The notes: a model not told the origin generated them from the sequence alone. Positions 44,470 through 57,300 are shown, counted from the first letter of the stretch. The stretch is 64,000 bases of DNA from Liriodendron chinense (GCA_003013855.2 ML058460.1:620001-684000); one strand, 5' to 3'. Numbers and translations are program-made.

Positions 44470-46110
44470 GCAATTTCAGATGCAAGATTAATGTAAACAG
44501 TGATCCAGGGCCCCTTCTTTGGTAAAGGCAGGGCTTGTATTTTTGGCCAAGACCCACAATGTCATAGTTAGTTTGATTGGGTTGATATTGAAAATGGACA
44601 ACCCAGTTGGACTAGCATTGAAGCTGAATTGTCCAATTAGAACGATATTAAAGATAAATGACTGAATTGTGCTGATATCAAACATAATGGCCTGATAACC
44701 CCAAAATTGGAGATCAATGGTCCAATTGGACCCATAATGAAGATTAACGGTCTGATTGCGTCGAAATTGGAGATGAATGGTCTGATTGGGTTGATATTGA
44801 AAATATTAGCCTAACTTGACTCGCGTAGCATGGTCTGGTTTGAACAATGCTAAAGGTGCACGGTCCGATTAGACTGATATCAAAGATGAACAGTCTGATT
44901 AGTTCAAAATTGAAGATCACAGCTTTGATTGTACTGATATTGAAGATGAATGGTTTGATTGCGCTAAAAATGGATGTGAATGTTTGATTAAATTGATATT
45001 GAAAATCAACAAACTAATTGGACTGTTGTTGAAGCCAAATGGTTTGATTCAAATGTGTTAAAGATGAATGATCCAATTGGATTGATCTAAAAGATTAAAG
45101 GTTAGATTAGTACAAAATTGAAGGTGAATGATATCATTAAATTGATATTAAAGAAGAATAACCTTAACTGTGTTGAAATTAGAGATGAATGGACCAAGTG
45201 GGACAATACTGAAAATCTATGGCCAAATTGAACCAATGTCGAAGCAAAATGGGCTGATTTGAATGATTTAGCTTCAATATTCAGGTCTTTGACTTTTAAT
45301 ATTGCCCTAATGGGACCATTTATCTCTAATATCAACACAATTATACTGTTCATCTTCAATATTAGACTAATCGAACCATTGATTTTCAAATTTTGACTAA
45401 TTGGACCACTCATCTTTGATATGAGTCCAATATGACCCTTCATCTTTATTATCATTTGAATCGAACAAGTGGGTTTCAACATCAGTCTAATTAGGGTGTT
45501 GATTTTCAAGGGTTGCATGGAACCGCTCATCTCCGACTCTCAAAATGATCATTTGCCTTCAATAACGGTCCAATCCTATTGTTTATCTTCAATCTGACTA
45601 ACAATCAGACCAATCATCTATGGTATCAGTTAAATCAGACCATTCATCTTTAATATTGATCCAATTGGACCATTTGGCTTTGACATCTATTAATTGGATC
45701 ATTGATTTTCAATGTCAACATAATAGACTGTATATGTCTAATTTCAACACAATTTGACTGTTCATAATTAAAATTGTTCTGATAGAGCATTAATCTTCAA
45801 TTTTGGACTAATCACTTCATCTTTGATATCTTTCTAATATGACAGTTCATCTTTAGAATCGTTTGGAATGGACCATTCAGCTTTAAGAACGGTCCAATTG
45901 GGCCATTGGTTTTCAATATTTGGCCCAATTGGGTCATTGATATCCAATTTCAACATGATTGAACCACTCATCTTCAATAGTTGTCTAATTACTCCATTAA
46001 TCTTTAATTTTTTACTAGTCAAGGCAATTTTATATCAGCCCAATCTTACTATTCATCTTTAGTATCCTTCGAATCGGGTCATTTGGCTTCGACGTCCCTC
46101 CAATCAAGCC
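44470..46110. mobile_element. Foldback-like element FB1: inverted arrays of a 30-bp subrepeat
   Basis: From about 44565 to 45245 the plus strand carries some 22 head-to-tail copies of a 30-bp unit, core ATTGAAGATCAATGGTCCAA then TTGGACTGAT with variation. From about 45270 to 46110 some 27 copies run in the opposite orientation (ATTGGACCATTCATCTTCAA). The two arms are thus imperfect reverse complements around a centre near 45255. No coding capacity: long frames spell the 10-residue word LKINGPIRLI repeatedly because the unit is 30 bp. Arms of tandem subrepeats are the hallmark of foldback transposons; a related array is at 62480-64000. Confidence 0.75.
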
Positions 46111-46224
46111 ATTGATTTGCAAATGGCCCACCGGAACTAATCAGTGACCGTTAATGAACCAACAAGCTTGTGAGCCCACCTATGATTATGAATCACATGT
46201 AAGACGCACATGATTTGGACTACC

Positions 46225-46580
46225 TTGATGTATGTTTCTATATCCACGCCGTCCATCGATTTTGTCGGATCATTTTAGGGCATGAGCCCAAAACTGAAGT
46301 AAATCCAATTCTTAGGTGGACAATGCCATAGGAAACAGTGGTGATTGACCAGAAATGGGCCACAAAAGTTTTGGATCAAGCTGATATTAGTTTTTTTTTT
46401 TTTTCCCTTCATGCGAGTTTATGTGGCCTTATCAAAAGGTTGGATGGCAAATAAACATTACGGTGGGCCGTAGGAAGTTTTTAATGGCAGGGCGTTTGCA
46501 TCACCACTGTTTCCTTTCCTACAGTATGGTCCACCCGGGATTTGGAGCTTCTTCATTTTTGGACATATGAACGGATGGTC
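46225..46580. mobile_element. MITE of the GGGGCCCAC family, right end degraded
   Basis: Has TTGATGTATGTTTCTATATC, CACGCCGTCCATCGATTTTG, CATTTTAGGGCATGAGCCC, GTTTTGGATCAAGCTGATAT and AACATTACGGTGGGCC. The terminal GGATGGACGGCATGG...GGGGCCCAC end is missing. Confidence 0.6.
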
Positions 46581-46714
46581 CACGTGATTAGAAACAGTGT
46601 ATGCAGCAATGCTTGCCCTCCAAACTATTTTTTCGTAAGTGTGGTCCACATGAATCATGGATGGGCATAGTTTGTGGGATAGAGGCCTAAATGTTTGTGG
46701 GGACTCTAATGGGC

Positions 46715-47170
46715 CCTGTAAAAATCAAAGGTGGATGTTTCTCTCCCAACTGTTTCCTTTGGTGTGGCCCACTTGAACTACAAATGAGCTAATTTTTTTT
46801 TTGTCTCCATTCCTAATATGGTACTAAATATCTAGTTGTTAGAGTGGATCTTACATAATCATCACGGTGGGCCCTGTCAAAATTAAAATCAAGATGAGCT
46901 GCGTCTGAGTCTAGTTCTTTTATTATTATTATTATTTTCCTCCCAATTCTGTCATTCGTTGTGAGCCACGCTGGACCTGATTTTTGGTGGGTCCCACCAT
47001 GTTGTTTATGTAAGATCTACTCCAATCATTAGATGTGTAATCCCAATTTAGGACTAGAGCTTAAAAATAAAAAAATAAAATAAAATCAAGATGACTTGTG
47101 GTTCAGGTAGGCCACACCAAAGAAAACAACTGAGAAAAAAATCCACCCTTGATTTACACAAATCCCACTG
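46715..47170. mobile_element. Palindromic MITE with about 170-bp arms
   Basis: Left arm AATCAAAGGTGGATGTTTC, CCTTTGGTGTGGCCCACTTG and the right arm CAGGTAGGCCACACCAAAG, ATCCACCCTTGATTT are inverted complements. The middle pair GTGGATCTTACATAATC / TTTATGTAAGATCTACTCC is also complementary. No coding capacity. Confidence 0.65.
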
Positions 47171-48878
47171 TACGTGGGGACACCCAAGCAGCTAACCCAT
47201 TTGCTCTCACGCCCCTAAAAGGGAACTGGTGGAATAAAAGTGCTGTTGATTAATGAGGGGGATGTTTGAAAACCTTTTAGAAAAAAAGGTCCTGGAATAT
47301 AAATTTTATATTAATTAGGTGGTTCTTTGTAAAATTCCATGAGATCTTTTTTAGTACAACCATTTGGGAATGTTCATTTTCCTGCCTATTTATAGGTATG
47401 ACTAGGCCAGTCAATGGGTCGTGTTGAACCATGTTCATGATGTGTTAAAAATTTGCTCACCCAAACCCGGTCCGTTAACTAACGGGTCGAAATCTAGAAA
47501 CCTAAACTCATTTGTTAATTTAACAGGTTACCAATAATCCGACCCGTTTAACCAGTTAGGCCAGTCTACTCATCAGATGGCCACACCGTTGATGAGGACA
47601 ACTGACAGTCTGACCCAACATACAGCTGTGGTCCACCAAGTGGGCCCATTCTATCATCGAAAACAATAAGATTCACTCACAAGATGAAGAGGAATCACTT
47701 GAATATTGTAATATTGCATATGATGGAGTGCCAAGGTTCATAGGTGGACCATGGTTTGGTGATCTAGACCATTATATTAATGGGTTAAACCGGTTCAAAG
47801 GTGAAACACTAACTTGACCTGTTATGCTAACTAATCTTAATGGTCAACCCGTTAGTGACCCAACATGATAAGGCTGGACCTGAATACTGATTTTTTCGTG
47901 AGGTTTCTTACAGGTTAGCGGGTCGTGTGGAATTTAGACAATTTAACATTTTTTAATACAATTGTTTAGACCATTCATTTTCCTTGCAATTGGTTGAACG
48001 TTAGGAGTCATTTGATCAAAATGATTCTTGAGAGTCCTAGTCAATCAAACTCAGGGCTTTCGTCACAAATGGTCTAGATCAATGCTAGGATCTGTTTTTT
48101 GTGAATTTAATCTAGATTGTTCATTTTTTTCGTGACCATTGACTGGATGGTTAGAATCACCGAATCAATGATTACACCATTTCCAACATAAGAAATCTTG
48201 ACCGTCTTTTATCCTGTCCAGCAATTGGATGGATAGAATCACTCAATCAAGTTGTCTTGAGAGTCATGGTCAATCAATTGTGGGGTGGACAGCCGAGATC
48301 ACAGGAAGACCTTCCCGAATATATTCAATCTGGACTATCCATTTCCTAGCCACTAATCAGATTGTTAGAATTGCCTGATCACAGTGACTACGGAGGGGTC
48401 AGGCAATCAGAGGTTATTCCGGCAATACAAATGATCCAGATCAATGATCAAACCTTTTCTAGAATGATTGATCTTAACCATCCATGACGTCCGCATTGAT
48501 TGGATGGTTGTGATGAATCCTGTGATCCCATATATAATATACATCAAGGGTTGAATGAAGTATTGGAAAGACCAAATTGCTTTATTGGATCTGCCAAACA
48601 GACATAGACCAAACTGCAATTCTAGAGAAACCGGCCAGCCAAACAGGGTCAATACCATTCGCAAACAACTTTCAATTGCAAAGTTGTGCATGTATGTGTG
48701 CGCGTATTAAAAAAAAAAAATCAAATGGCAAAGTTGTGAAATACGAATTGAAAATCAAATGCTATTTAATAAAATTGAGTGAACAAAGGCTACCTTTATG
48801 TGGGCGAACGATTTTCGAATTATTGTGACTTGCCCATCATTTCAAAAAACAATACAATCAAGACCCACAAAGGAAAGT

Positions 48879-48921
<43 letters not shown>

Positions 48922-49286
48922 ATCGTAAATGTCTCCATCTCAGCTTTTTCTCAAACCCATAATTTAGCGGGATATTTTCAAATTATGAGGTTTGTGAGGA
49001 GTGTGTTTGTTTTATGTGTTTTTTATTTTTTTATTTTTTGAGCCCACTACAATGGATGTATATAAAACAGTCTCTAATGCTTTTACTATTTTTTTTTTAT
49101 ATTTAATATTGCATAATATTGTGATAGATCTAGTAGTAAATGACCTGCGATATTATTGTGATATTCTCAAAATCTTGGTGATATTTGTCATTCTGCTGTA
49201 ATTTGAGAGAGAGATGACTCTCTTCATTGGTGTATGAGAGCATGAGAGTATTTTAGGGTTATTAACAAAGTAAACTCAAGGTTTTG
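47171..49286. other. Intergenic DNA with short repeats
   Basis: No gene. About 47400-47960 is rich in ACCCGTTAAC/GGGTCG words typical of small DNA transposons. About 48000-48510 repeats GATTGGATGGTTAGAATCAC-like words at irregular spacing. An AG microsatellite lies at 48883-48920. Confidence 0.45.
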
Positions 49287-51030
49287 CTTTAATTAGCATC
49301 TTTTTTACAACTTTATTTAGACCTCTAACAACTTTTGAAAAAAGCTTTAGGCCAAAATGCCCGTGCTCCTTGTTCTTTTTCTTCTTCTTTTTTTTTTTTT
49401 GAAAAAGAAAATAAATAAACTAAAAAAAATACTAGTAATTATCTTCCATATTCTTTTTTGCTTCTTCTTCTTTAGAAAATAAGAAGAAAATAAAAACAAA
49501 GATATCAAATAAATAAAGTAAGTTACTTTCTACTTTTGTTTTTCTTTTTCCTCCTCTTTTTTTTTTCTGGAAAAGACAAATAAATCAAAAAAATATACCT
49601 TCAATATTTTCTTTTTCTTCTTCTTCTTTAGAAAATAAAAATGAACATAAAAATATTAAATATATAAAATGATGTCCTTCTTTCTTCTTCTTTTTTTCCT
49701 CATTTTTTAAAGAAAAATGACAAATAAAAAAAAAGTAACTAATAAACAAATAAAATCTTAATTCTATTAAAAATAATGAAAATAAATAAAATAATGTACA
49801 TTCATCTTCTGGTTCTTCTTCTTTTTTTTCTTCCATTTTTTTTTTAATGAAAATTGAGACCCTAACAATCAACAGAGAACGGCAACCAATCAAACATAAA
49901 ATTGAAATCCTATCTTGGGTATAACGACGAGCTTTAAAGTGAGAATCCAGATCCATATAAGGGCATTTGTGACCTACAACCCTAATAGTTAATAGAAAAT
50001 TGAAACCTTTTCTGCGAGACAACAACCGCACTTCAAAGTGAGAATTGAGACCTTGTTCAGTAGGGTTAGGTTAGGTCTGTTGTGTGGTAAGGTTAGGTTG
50101 TTTGTTGTCTTGGTGTAGTACTATAGGTTGCACTTACCAATTATTAGGGTCATAATTCCCAAGGAGAAGGTCTCAATTCTCTCTTGATTGTTAAGACCGC
50201 AATTCGCAGTTGTCCTTAGAAGGACATGGTCTCAATTCTTTGTTGACTATTAGGCTCACACTTGGTAGCCACCCTTAAAAGGACAAGGTTTCAATTCTCT
50301 ATTGAATGCTACCGTTCTAAGGATGAGGTTTCAATTCTCTGTTGATGATTAGGGTCACAGTTAATGGTTGCTCTTATAAAGACAGGGTCTTAGCTTTCTA
50401 TTAAATGTCAAGTTCGTAAATGTCAAGTTGGTAGTCCACTGTTGCTCTTGTAAGGACAACATCTCACTTCTTTATTGATTGTTAGGACCTCAATTTCCAG
50501 AAAAGAGAAAGAGAAGAAAATGAAGAAGAATGAGAAGAAGGTACATTATTTTATTTATTTGATATTTTTATTTTCATTATCATTTTTTCTTCTCTTTTTT
50601 TATTTAAGAAGATTTAATTTTTTTCTCTATTTATTAGTTAATTTTTTAATTAATTTTTTTTTTTCCAAAAAAAATGAGATAGAAGCAAAAAAAAGAAAAG
50701 AAAAGGTAAATTTTTTTATTTATTTGATATTTTTATTTTTATTATCTTTTTATATTCTGTAGAAGAAGAAAAAGATATTAAAGGTATATTTTTCTAATTT
50801 ATATGTTTTTAAACAAAAAGAAGAAGAAGAAGAAGGAGGTAAGAAGGTAAGTAATTCTCTTTTTATTTTTTAAGGAAGAAGAAGAAAATACTAAAAGTAA
50901 TTATCAATATGTTTTTTGATATATTTTTTTCATAGAAAAAAGAACGAGGACTAGGGGCATTTTTGTCCCCAAAAGTTGTTAGGGGTTTAAAAATATCTTT
51001 TAAAAATGTTGCCAAATTACCTAATTAAGG
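49287..51030. mobile_element. Foldback-like element FB2 with nested subrepeat arms
   Basis: Outer ends are inverted complements: left CTTTAATTAG and CTAACAACTTTTG, CAAAATGCCCGTGCTCC; right CCCCAAAAGTTGTTAG, GGGGCATTTTTG and CTAATTAAGG. Outer arms (about 49320-49860 and 50490-50990) consist of pyrimidine-rich (TTCTTCTTC) and complementary purine-rich repeats, each about 100 bp. Inner arms (about 49860-50060 and 50130-50480) are tandem copies of a roughly 55-60-bp unit with CAATTCTCTGTTGATTGTTAG, again in opposite orientations. The centre is near 50090. Nothing coding is supported. Confidence 0.7.
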
Positions 51031-51129
51031 CAGGCCTTAGGCCCACTTTTTTAATAAACCCAATATTCTATAATCCAACGTGAATAAGCAACTGGAGAAT
51101 TGATCCCATGCGCTGCCGGGAAGTACGCT

Positions 51130-51430
51130 AACTTCTTGTACATCCACATATCTCCCTCCAACATGCCACTTTTCTAAAACATCCGTACCATCCAAATGGT
51201 AGATCCCACCATGAAGATTATCTGACACAAAAACTAGGCCAGTCTGCTCATCAGGTGAGTCACGCCTGTGTGGCGAGTCGGACGGTTGGTTTCCCATTGA
51301 TTCCAGTAGTGTGGCCCACCTGATGAGTAGAACGGTCTGAATTTTGTGTCAGATAATCCTCATGGTGGGGCCCACTCATTTGCATGGCACTGATGTCTTG
51401 AACAAGTCGCATGCTGGCGGGCCAACTTTC
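51130..51430. mobile_element. Palindromic MITE related to 8970-9225
   Basis: Arms TAGATCCCACCATGAAGATT / AATCCTCATGGTGGGGCCCA and ATCTGACACAAAAACTAGGCC / CTGAATTTTGTGTCAGAT are inverted complements around 51285. Confidence 0.65.
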
Positions 51431-51533
51431 AACAGTATGTGATTAGCTCCCACGTGAACACGTACATTCTGAAGGAACGATTACATTTCAAACGATTCGA
51501 GAGCAGATCAAGGCCAGGGCAACAGCTTAGTGG

Positions 51534-51992
51534 GTGAGGCCATGACCGTGGCGCCCACTTTAACGTATGTGTTATATATCCACTCCGTCTATCAGTTTTT
51601 GTCAGCTCATTTTCGGGTACGGTCCCAAAAATGAATCTGATTGAAATCTCAAGTGGACCACAGAGTAGGGATTGAATGTCACACCATTAAAACGTCTTGG
51701 GGCCACAAAAGTTTTATATCAAGCTGATATTTGTATTTTTCCTTCATCCTGGTCTCTGTAACCTTATCAACAAGTTGGATGGCAAGTAAACAATACGGTG
51801 GGCCCTAGGAAAATTTTAATGGTGGGCATTCAATGACCACTGTTTCCTGTGGTGTGGTCCACATAAGACTTCAATCTGATTCATTTCTGGAATCATATAC
51901 TAAAATGATCTGTAAAAACTGATGGACAGCATGGATATACAATATATACATTAAGGTGGGCCACGCGGTTAAGTTGCTCCACCGGCCTCACC
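51534..51992. mobile_element. Full-length MITE of the GGGGCCCAC family
   Basis: Outer ends GGTGAGGCC and GGCCTCACC are perfect 9-bp inverted repeats. Inside are TTTTCGGGTACGGTCCCAA, GTTTTATATCAAGCTGATAT, AACAATACGGTGGGCC and CTGATGGACAGCATGG. This is the most complete example of the family in the window. Confidence 0.75.
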
Positions 51993-52129
51993 TAATCCGT
52001 TCCCAAAGGAAAGGAATCTGCTTGAGGAAGCATTGCTTTGTATATGCAAGCAATCACCGTGACACGTGGATAGAAATATTTATGCTCTTGTAGGTTTGAT
52101 TACTTTGAAACAAAAATTAGAGTTGTACA

Positions 52130-52600
52130 CAAGCCAAGCTAGCTTGTTTAGCTTGCTCGACTCGGCTCGAACCAGCTCGATTTGAAGGTTGGGTTCGATC
52201 CAAGCCGGGCCATTTTTCTAAACTCAAAATGATTTTCAAGCTGAGTTCGAGCTAAACCAAGCTTGATTCAGCTCAGCTCCGTCGAAACTCAACTCAATTG
52301 CAAAAGTATATTTTTTATTCACACATCAGAAGTGGGCAAGGAAATGAGAAGTGAAACTCTCTATAAAAGTAAGTGGAGGATGTAAATGGGCTTTGGGCTG
52401 ATTTTATAATAGTTTTAGAGCAGGCTTTAGGTTAGGCTTATTTAAAATTTTAGCTTTTTCAGGCTCGAACTAGTCTAGAAGCTCGAAGGTCAGGTCGGGC
52501 CGAGCTGAACACGAGCCAGGGTGGTCATTGAATGAGCCTAGCTAGAACAGGGCAAAGCTCAACTCAGCTTGTGTTCAGCTCTCCCAAAAATTACTTTTGT
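52130..52600. repeat. GAGCC/GCTCGA-rich dispersed repeat
   Basis: Dense in AAGCCAAGCTAGC, CTCGACTCGGCTCGAACC and GGCCGAGCTGAACACGAGCC words, like 300-545. It contains self-complementary stretches. Class unknown. Confidence 0.5.
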
Positions 52601-52829
52601 TTGGTGATTTGCAATATTGATAGATATTTTTATTGGACAGTTAATATAAAATAAAAATAAAAAAATTCCAGTGGCCTTAGTGCAGGAAAAAAAAATAAAA
52701 AGAAGAAAGAAAGAAAAAAGAAGCCCACAACAAGGAGTTACTATTATTTTTAAAATATAATTTAGCTACAGTGGGTTCCACAAATTAGTCCGTTTAATTT
52801 GAGGTAATTTATATCACATGTTCCTAACC

Positions 52830-53245
52830 GTGTGGAGCCCTCGATGTATTTTATATATATCCACACCGTCCATCTGTTTTCCCATTTCATTTTCGGACGT
52901 GATCCCAAACCTTGAAAAGATCCAAATCTCAGGTAGACTATTACCACTAAAAACAGTGATAAATGACCATTTAAATCTTTTTGTGGGCAACAAAAGTTTT
53001 GGATCAATCTGATCTTCCTATTTTCTCTTCATCCAGGTCTTCTTGACATTATCAGAAGGTTGGATGTCAAATAAACATTACGAAAACCTTAATGGTGAGG
53101 CACTTAATCACCACTGTCTCATGTGGTGAAGTCCATCTAAGATTTGGATATGCTTAATTTTTCGGCCCACGTCCCAAAATGGCCTGTAGAAATGGATGGA
53201 TGGCTTGGGTATATAATACATCATCAAGGTGGGCCCTATGGTAGG
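52830..53245. mobile_element. MITE of the GGGGCCCAC family
   Basis: Left GTGGAGCCCTCGATGTATTT and CACACCGTCCATCTG; right AATGGATGGATGGCTTGG and AAGGTGGGCCCTATGG. The interior has GTTTTGGATCAATCTGATCT and AACATTACG. Confidence 0.6.
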
Positions 53246-53251
53246 GTAACA

Positions 53252-54018
53252 CTCATAGGCCTTTTTGGTACGTCGGCTTAGGAGGGATTAAGTAGGATGG
53301 AATTGCATTGAACTTAGGAGGGATTAAGTTGGAAGGAATTGCATTTGGTTCAATGCAAATTCCATGTGACGTTTGTAGACATGGGAAGGAGTGGGATTAG
53401 GTGGGACTGAATTGCATTTGGTCCCATGGGCGGTTACTAATGGATTTCAAAATTCACTACATCTGTGGCCCCCACATTGATGCATGCGTTTTATCCATAT
53501 GGTCTATCCATATGCATCCTTTACACCTAACATTTGAGTTGTATACATGTGTAATGATTGATATCAATTATGAATCTGGTCCATTCACTACAAAGCCATC
53601 ATCCACCAAATAGGATTTTGCTTACTATGGTGTTTTTGCTTGACAAAGAATCTGATCCCAAATATGGGGATTAGATTGTCAAAATAACATGGTATTTTCA
53701 GACATGCAATCATTGTGCAATAATGGTGTTAATCCAATCTAATGGAATTCCATACCATTTAATCCCATGGGGTGTTTTTGCTTGATGAAGAATCTGATCC
53801 CAAACATGGGGATTAGATGGTCAAAATACCATGGTATTTCTGGACATGCAATCATTGTGCAATTATGGTGTTAATCCCGTCTAATGGAATTCCATACCAT
53901 TTAGCCCCGTGGGGCATTTTTGCTTGATGAAGGGATTAGATGGTCAAAATACCATGTATTTCCAGACATACAATCATTGTGCAATAATGGTGTTAATCCC
54001 GCAGGCCAAACAGGCCCT
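53252..54018. mobile_element. DNA element with GGCCT(T)TTTGG ends and a triplicated internal unit
   Basis: Ends GGCCTTTTTGGTACG and GCCAAACAGGCCC are inverted complements; the family is shared with 3534-4024. From about 53625 to 54000 a unit of about 135 bp (GTTTTTGCTTGA, CAAACATGGGGATTAGATGG, GCAATCATTGTGCAAT, GGTGTTAATCCC) occurs three times in tandem, the third partly deleted. Non-coding. Confidence 0.7.
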
Positions 54019-54034
54019 AAGGTGCTACCTGAGT

Positions 54035-54180
54035 AATACCTAATCCCATCCCCACACTCACCCACGCATGCACACTCCGCACTCACGCCGTAGTGGGATT
54101 TCACCACCTATGGGTACTTGAACCCCAAACATCGTGTTGAAACTCCTAGGAGTCTACCACCGAGGCAAGGATAATGACCC
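54035..54180 (-). mobile_element. tRNA-derived SINE, minus strand
   Basis: On the minus strand: GCCTCGGTGGTAGACTCC (A-box-like) and about 40 bp later GGGGTTCAAGTACCC (B-box-like), followed by GTG-rich sequence. This layout is close to the plus-strand SINE at 56268. No flanking duplication was identified, so the limits are approximate. Confidence 0.6.
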
Positions 54181-54344
54181 TTGGTTCTTTATCTTGTCCC
54201 TCTCTAGAATGGGAAAATATAAAATAGGCTATTGAGATGAAAATGAGAACTTGGAAAAAAAGGTAGATAATCTCTAATTTTTCTCTTAACTATTCTTGAG
54301 AGAATTATATAATGCATGACAATGAAAATTGCTTGAAAATTTTA
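54181..54344. other. 3' flank of ABCB copy B
   Basis: AT-rich; no polyadenylation signal singled out. Confidence 0.35.
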
Positions 54345-57300
54345 CTAAGATGAAGCACTCATGTGGAGTGCCACTAAGGAAGCATAGACTCCATCAGTGA
54401 TTTTCAATAAAGCCTCATGCTTTCCTTTCTCTACAATAACCCCATTTTTAACCACTGCAATTAGATCAGCCCCTTTAATGGTTGACAACCGGTGAGCCAC
54501 CACAATAGTCGTTCGGTTCACCATTACCTGGTCCAGTGCCTCCTGAACCACTCGTTCCGACTCTGAATCCAATGCGCTCGTTGCCTCGTCTAGTAGCAAA
54601 ATCTTTGGCTCCTTCACTATCGCACGTGCAATTGCAACCCGCTGCTTTTGCCCGCCTGACAATTGGACGCCTCGCTCTCCTACTAATGTATTGTAACCCT
54701 GAAAATTTCCATTTTTTAAAGCGAAAACAATGTAGTGAGAAAACATGTACATTCATGGGCCCATGTGTCGTACCAACCAATCTGCTGGTCATTATATTAT
54801 AGTTAGAAATTCACAATTATTTCAGGCCCTAAAGATTGCAATATACTGTGATCATGATTCCTTTTATAAGGTGTGGCAGGTCTAATGTGCACACAGAGCA
54901 TGATCTGAGTAATAGATTGTTCTGCTTGCTTTATGGGATGCACCCATGATCTGGGAGACCCTTGCATTGATCACAATCCGACAGCCCAGATTGTGGATCG
55001 CATGATTATCATGATCATCGCCCATGCACATGTTAGAAGTAGCGTGTTTGTGTAAATAGAGTAATGAAAGAGACTTAAACATACCTGTTGCAGGCTACTT
55101 ATGAACTTGTGAGCATTTGCTGACTCTGCCGCAGATGTAATCTCAGCTTCAGTTGCATCTCCATCCTTTCCATAGGCAATGTTGGCTCGGATTGTGTCAT
55201 TGAACAACACAGGTTCCTGACTCACCAGGCCCATTTGCCATCTTAACCACCTCAACTGAAGCTTCTGAATTTCAATTCCATCCAGGAAAATTTGACCTGA
55301 ATCGGGGTCGTAAAATCTCTGCAACAATGAGATCGAAGTCGATTTGCCACTCCCACTTTCTCCAACTAGAGCGACCGTCTGAGAGATAGGATAGAGATTG
55401 TTAGAAGTAGCTTGGAGGAATGTATGATGAATATTTCAGTTGTACTGTGGAATTGGGAGTGTAAGATGATCTGAGGAATACAATGGCTACTCGCTAAACT
55501 CCTAAATCAACATGTTTGTGCTAGATCCAGGTAATTTGCCACGTGGGCCCCACCATATTTGTGCTGATGCTAAAAAAACCAGGCTGTCCCTGTCATCAGG
55601 TGGGTCACTTGTGTATGAAAATAATGGACAGTTAGAAAATAACTTCTTTCTTCTGATAGGTAAGCTGGGATTGAACCAAGACCACAACGTTGAAACACTG
55701 TCTACCATTGAGCTCGGGCTCGAACCCAAAAAGTTGGTCTGAACTGGAAAAATGGTTTTCTTCTCTGACATGTGGCCCGCTTGATGACCAGAGTGGCCTG
55801 AATTTCGGCCCACAGCACATGCATTATTTTGGACGAAAAATGTATTCTGCTAAACCCAATTGCTGAGGCCCATCCAAACATACCTTAAATTACATCTTTA
55901 ACTTAGATCTTTATATGTTCTTCTCATTCAGCTACCAAGCATATTTCTTTGTTGATATCTTAAGCAAACACTACCAAGAACTTGAAACAATAGCTCTAAA
56001 ATCGCTGACTCGACTCAAAAGTCGGCTGAGTTAACTCAATTCGGCAAGATTTCGAGCTGAGTCTCTTGGAAACTTTGTACTGGGCTTGATGCAGCCTGGA
56101 CTTGAGGACATTCATCCAGTTTACATAACTCAGTGTGACTCGAACCAAGTCACTCAGTTTAAGTGGTGGGATTTATTAAAAATAAAATACAATAGGAGCA
56201 AAATTCAATTCCCCAACCTCAAGTAAAGAGGCAGCAAATTTAACTATTGAAGCATTAATAACGTTGTGGGTCTTCATTCATGGCTCAGTGGTAAACTCAC
56301 AAGAGTTTCAACACTGAGACAAGGGATCGAGTGCCCATGTGGTGTGAGTGGGTGTGTGGGGTGTGGGTGTGTGTAAAAAAAAAAAGCATTAATATCGTTG
56401 TTGCTTTAAGTTATTTTACTTATACAAGATCTAACTATTTTAAATATCTATCAACACTCGTAACATTTTCAATTTAATAATAATTAGATATCGAGTCTAA
56501 CCTGACCCTGCTGAACATTGAGTCAAGTTTTAGGGGTTTAAAACTAAGCTTGAAACACATCATACGCTATAACTTAAGAAAAATACTGACCTTAGAAATC
56601 ATGTAGCTAAACTAATAGTGATTTTATATAATGCAACCAACCAAATTAGAAGACTACGGATTCATGAGACAAGTGATTTCTGGCCTGTAGATTGATTATT
56701 GAGAATTACCTTGCCAGATCGAATGGCCAGGCAGAGGTCTCGGAATATCTGAATATCAGGTCTTGTAGGATATTTGAAGCTGACATGCTGAAACTCAATG
56801 TTACCCTTCACCTCTTCTAATGTCATTCCAGAATCATCACTTGCATCTATCTTCGACTTACGATCGAGAATTGCAAATATGGATGCTGTAGAACTCTTTG
56901 CTTTGGTGGCGTCCGGTGCCAGGGAGCTTGACTGAGAGACTGCAAGTGCTGCCAAAGTGAGAGCAAAGAAGACCTGCACATCATGCAAGAAGCAATGAAT
57001 CTACCATGATCAGAACCAGGAATTGCTTTTACAATTCAAAAGTGAATGGTGTGTATTCGAACAGGTCCTGCTATGCACTGCTATTGCATCATGCTGTCTT
57101 GAATTGGTCAGCAAATACTATTCTAAATAAAGCAGACATTCACCAAGTAAAATGAGAACTTACGCACCAGTTGGAAAGAAATCTTTTGTTCTATTTTCTC
57201 TTCCTTTTTCTCAGTTGATATTTTAGTTGAGGGGAAAAAAGTGTAGGACTATCGGAGCGGACGAAGCCCCTAACTTCCAGCCTATCAAACTCAAAATCAG

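Noticed and set aside
45102..45530. 142-codon minus-strand frame spelling LKINGPI-like repeats
   Set aside because: It lies in the 30-bp subrepeat array; a unit divisible by three keeps frames open. Similar frames occur on both strands and in FB3, with no domain.
49585..50031. 148-codon low-complexity frame rich in Lys, Glu and Phe
   Set aside because: Lies in the TTCTTC/GAAGAA arms of FB2; composition is explained by the repeat.
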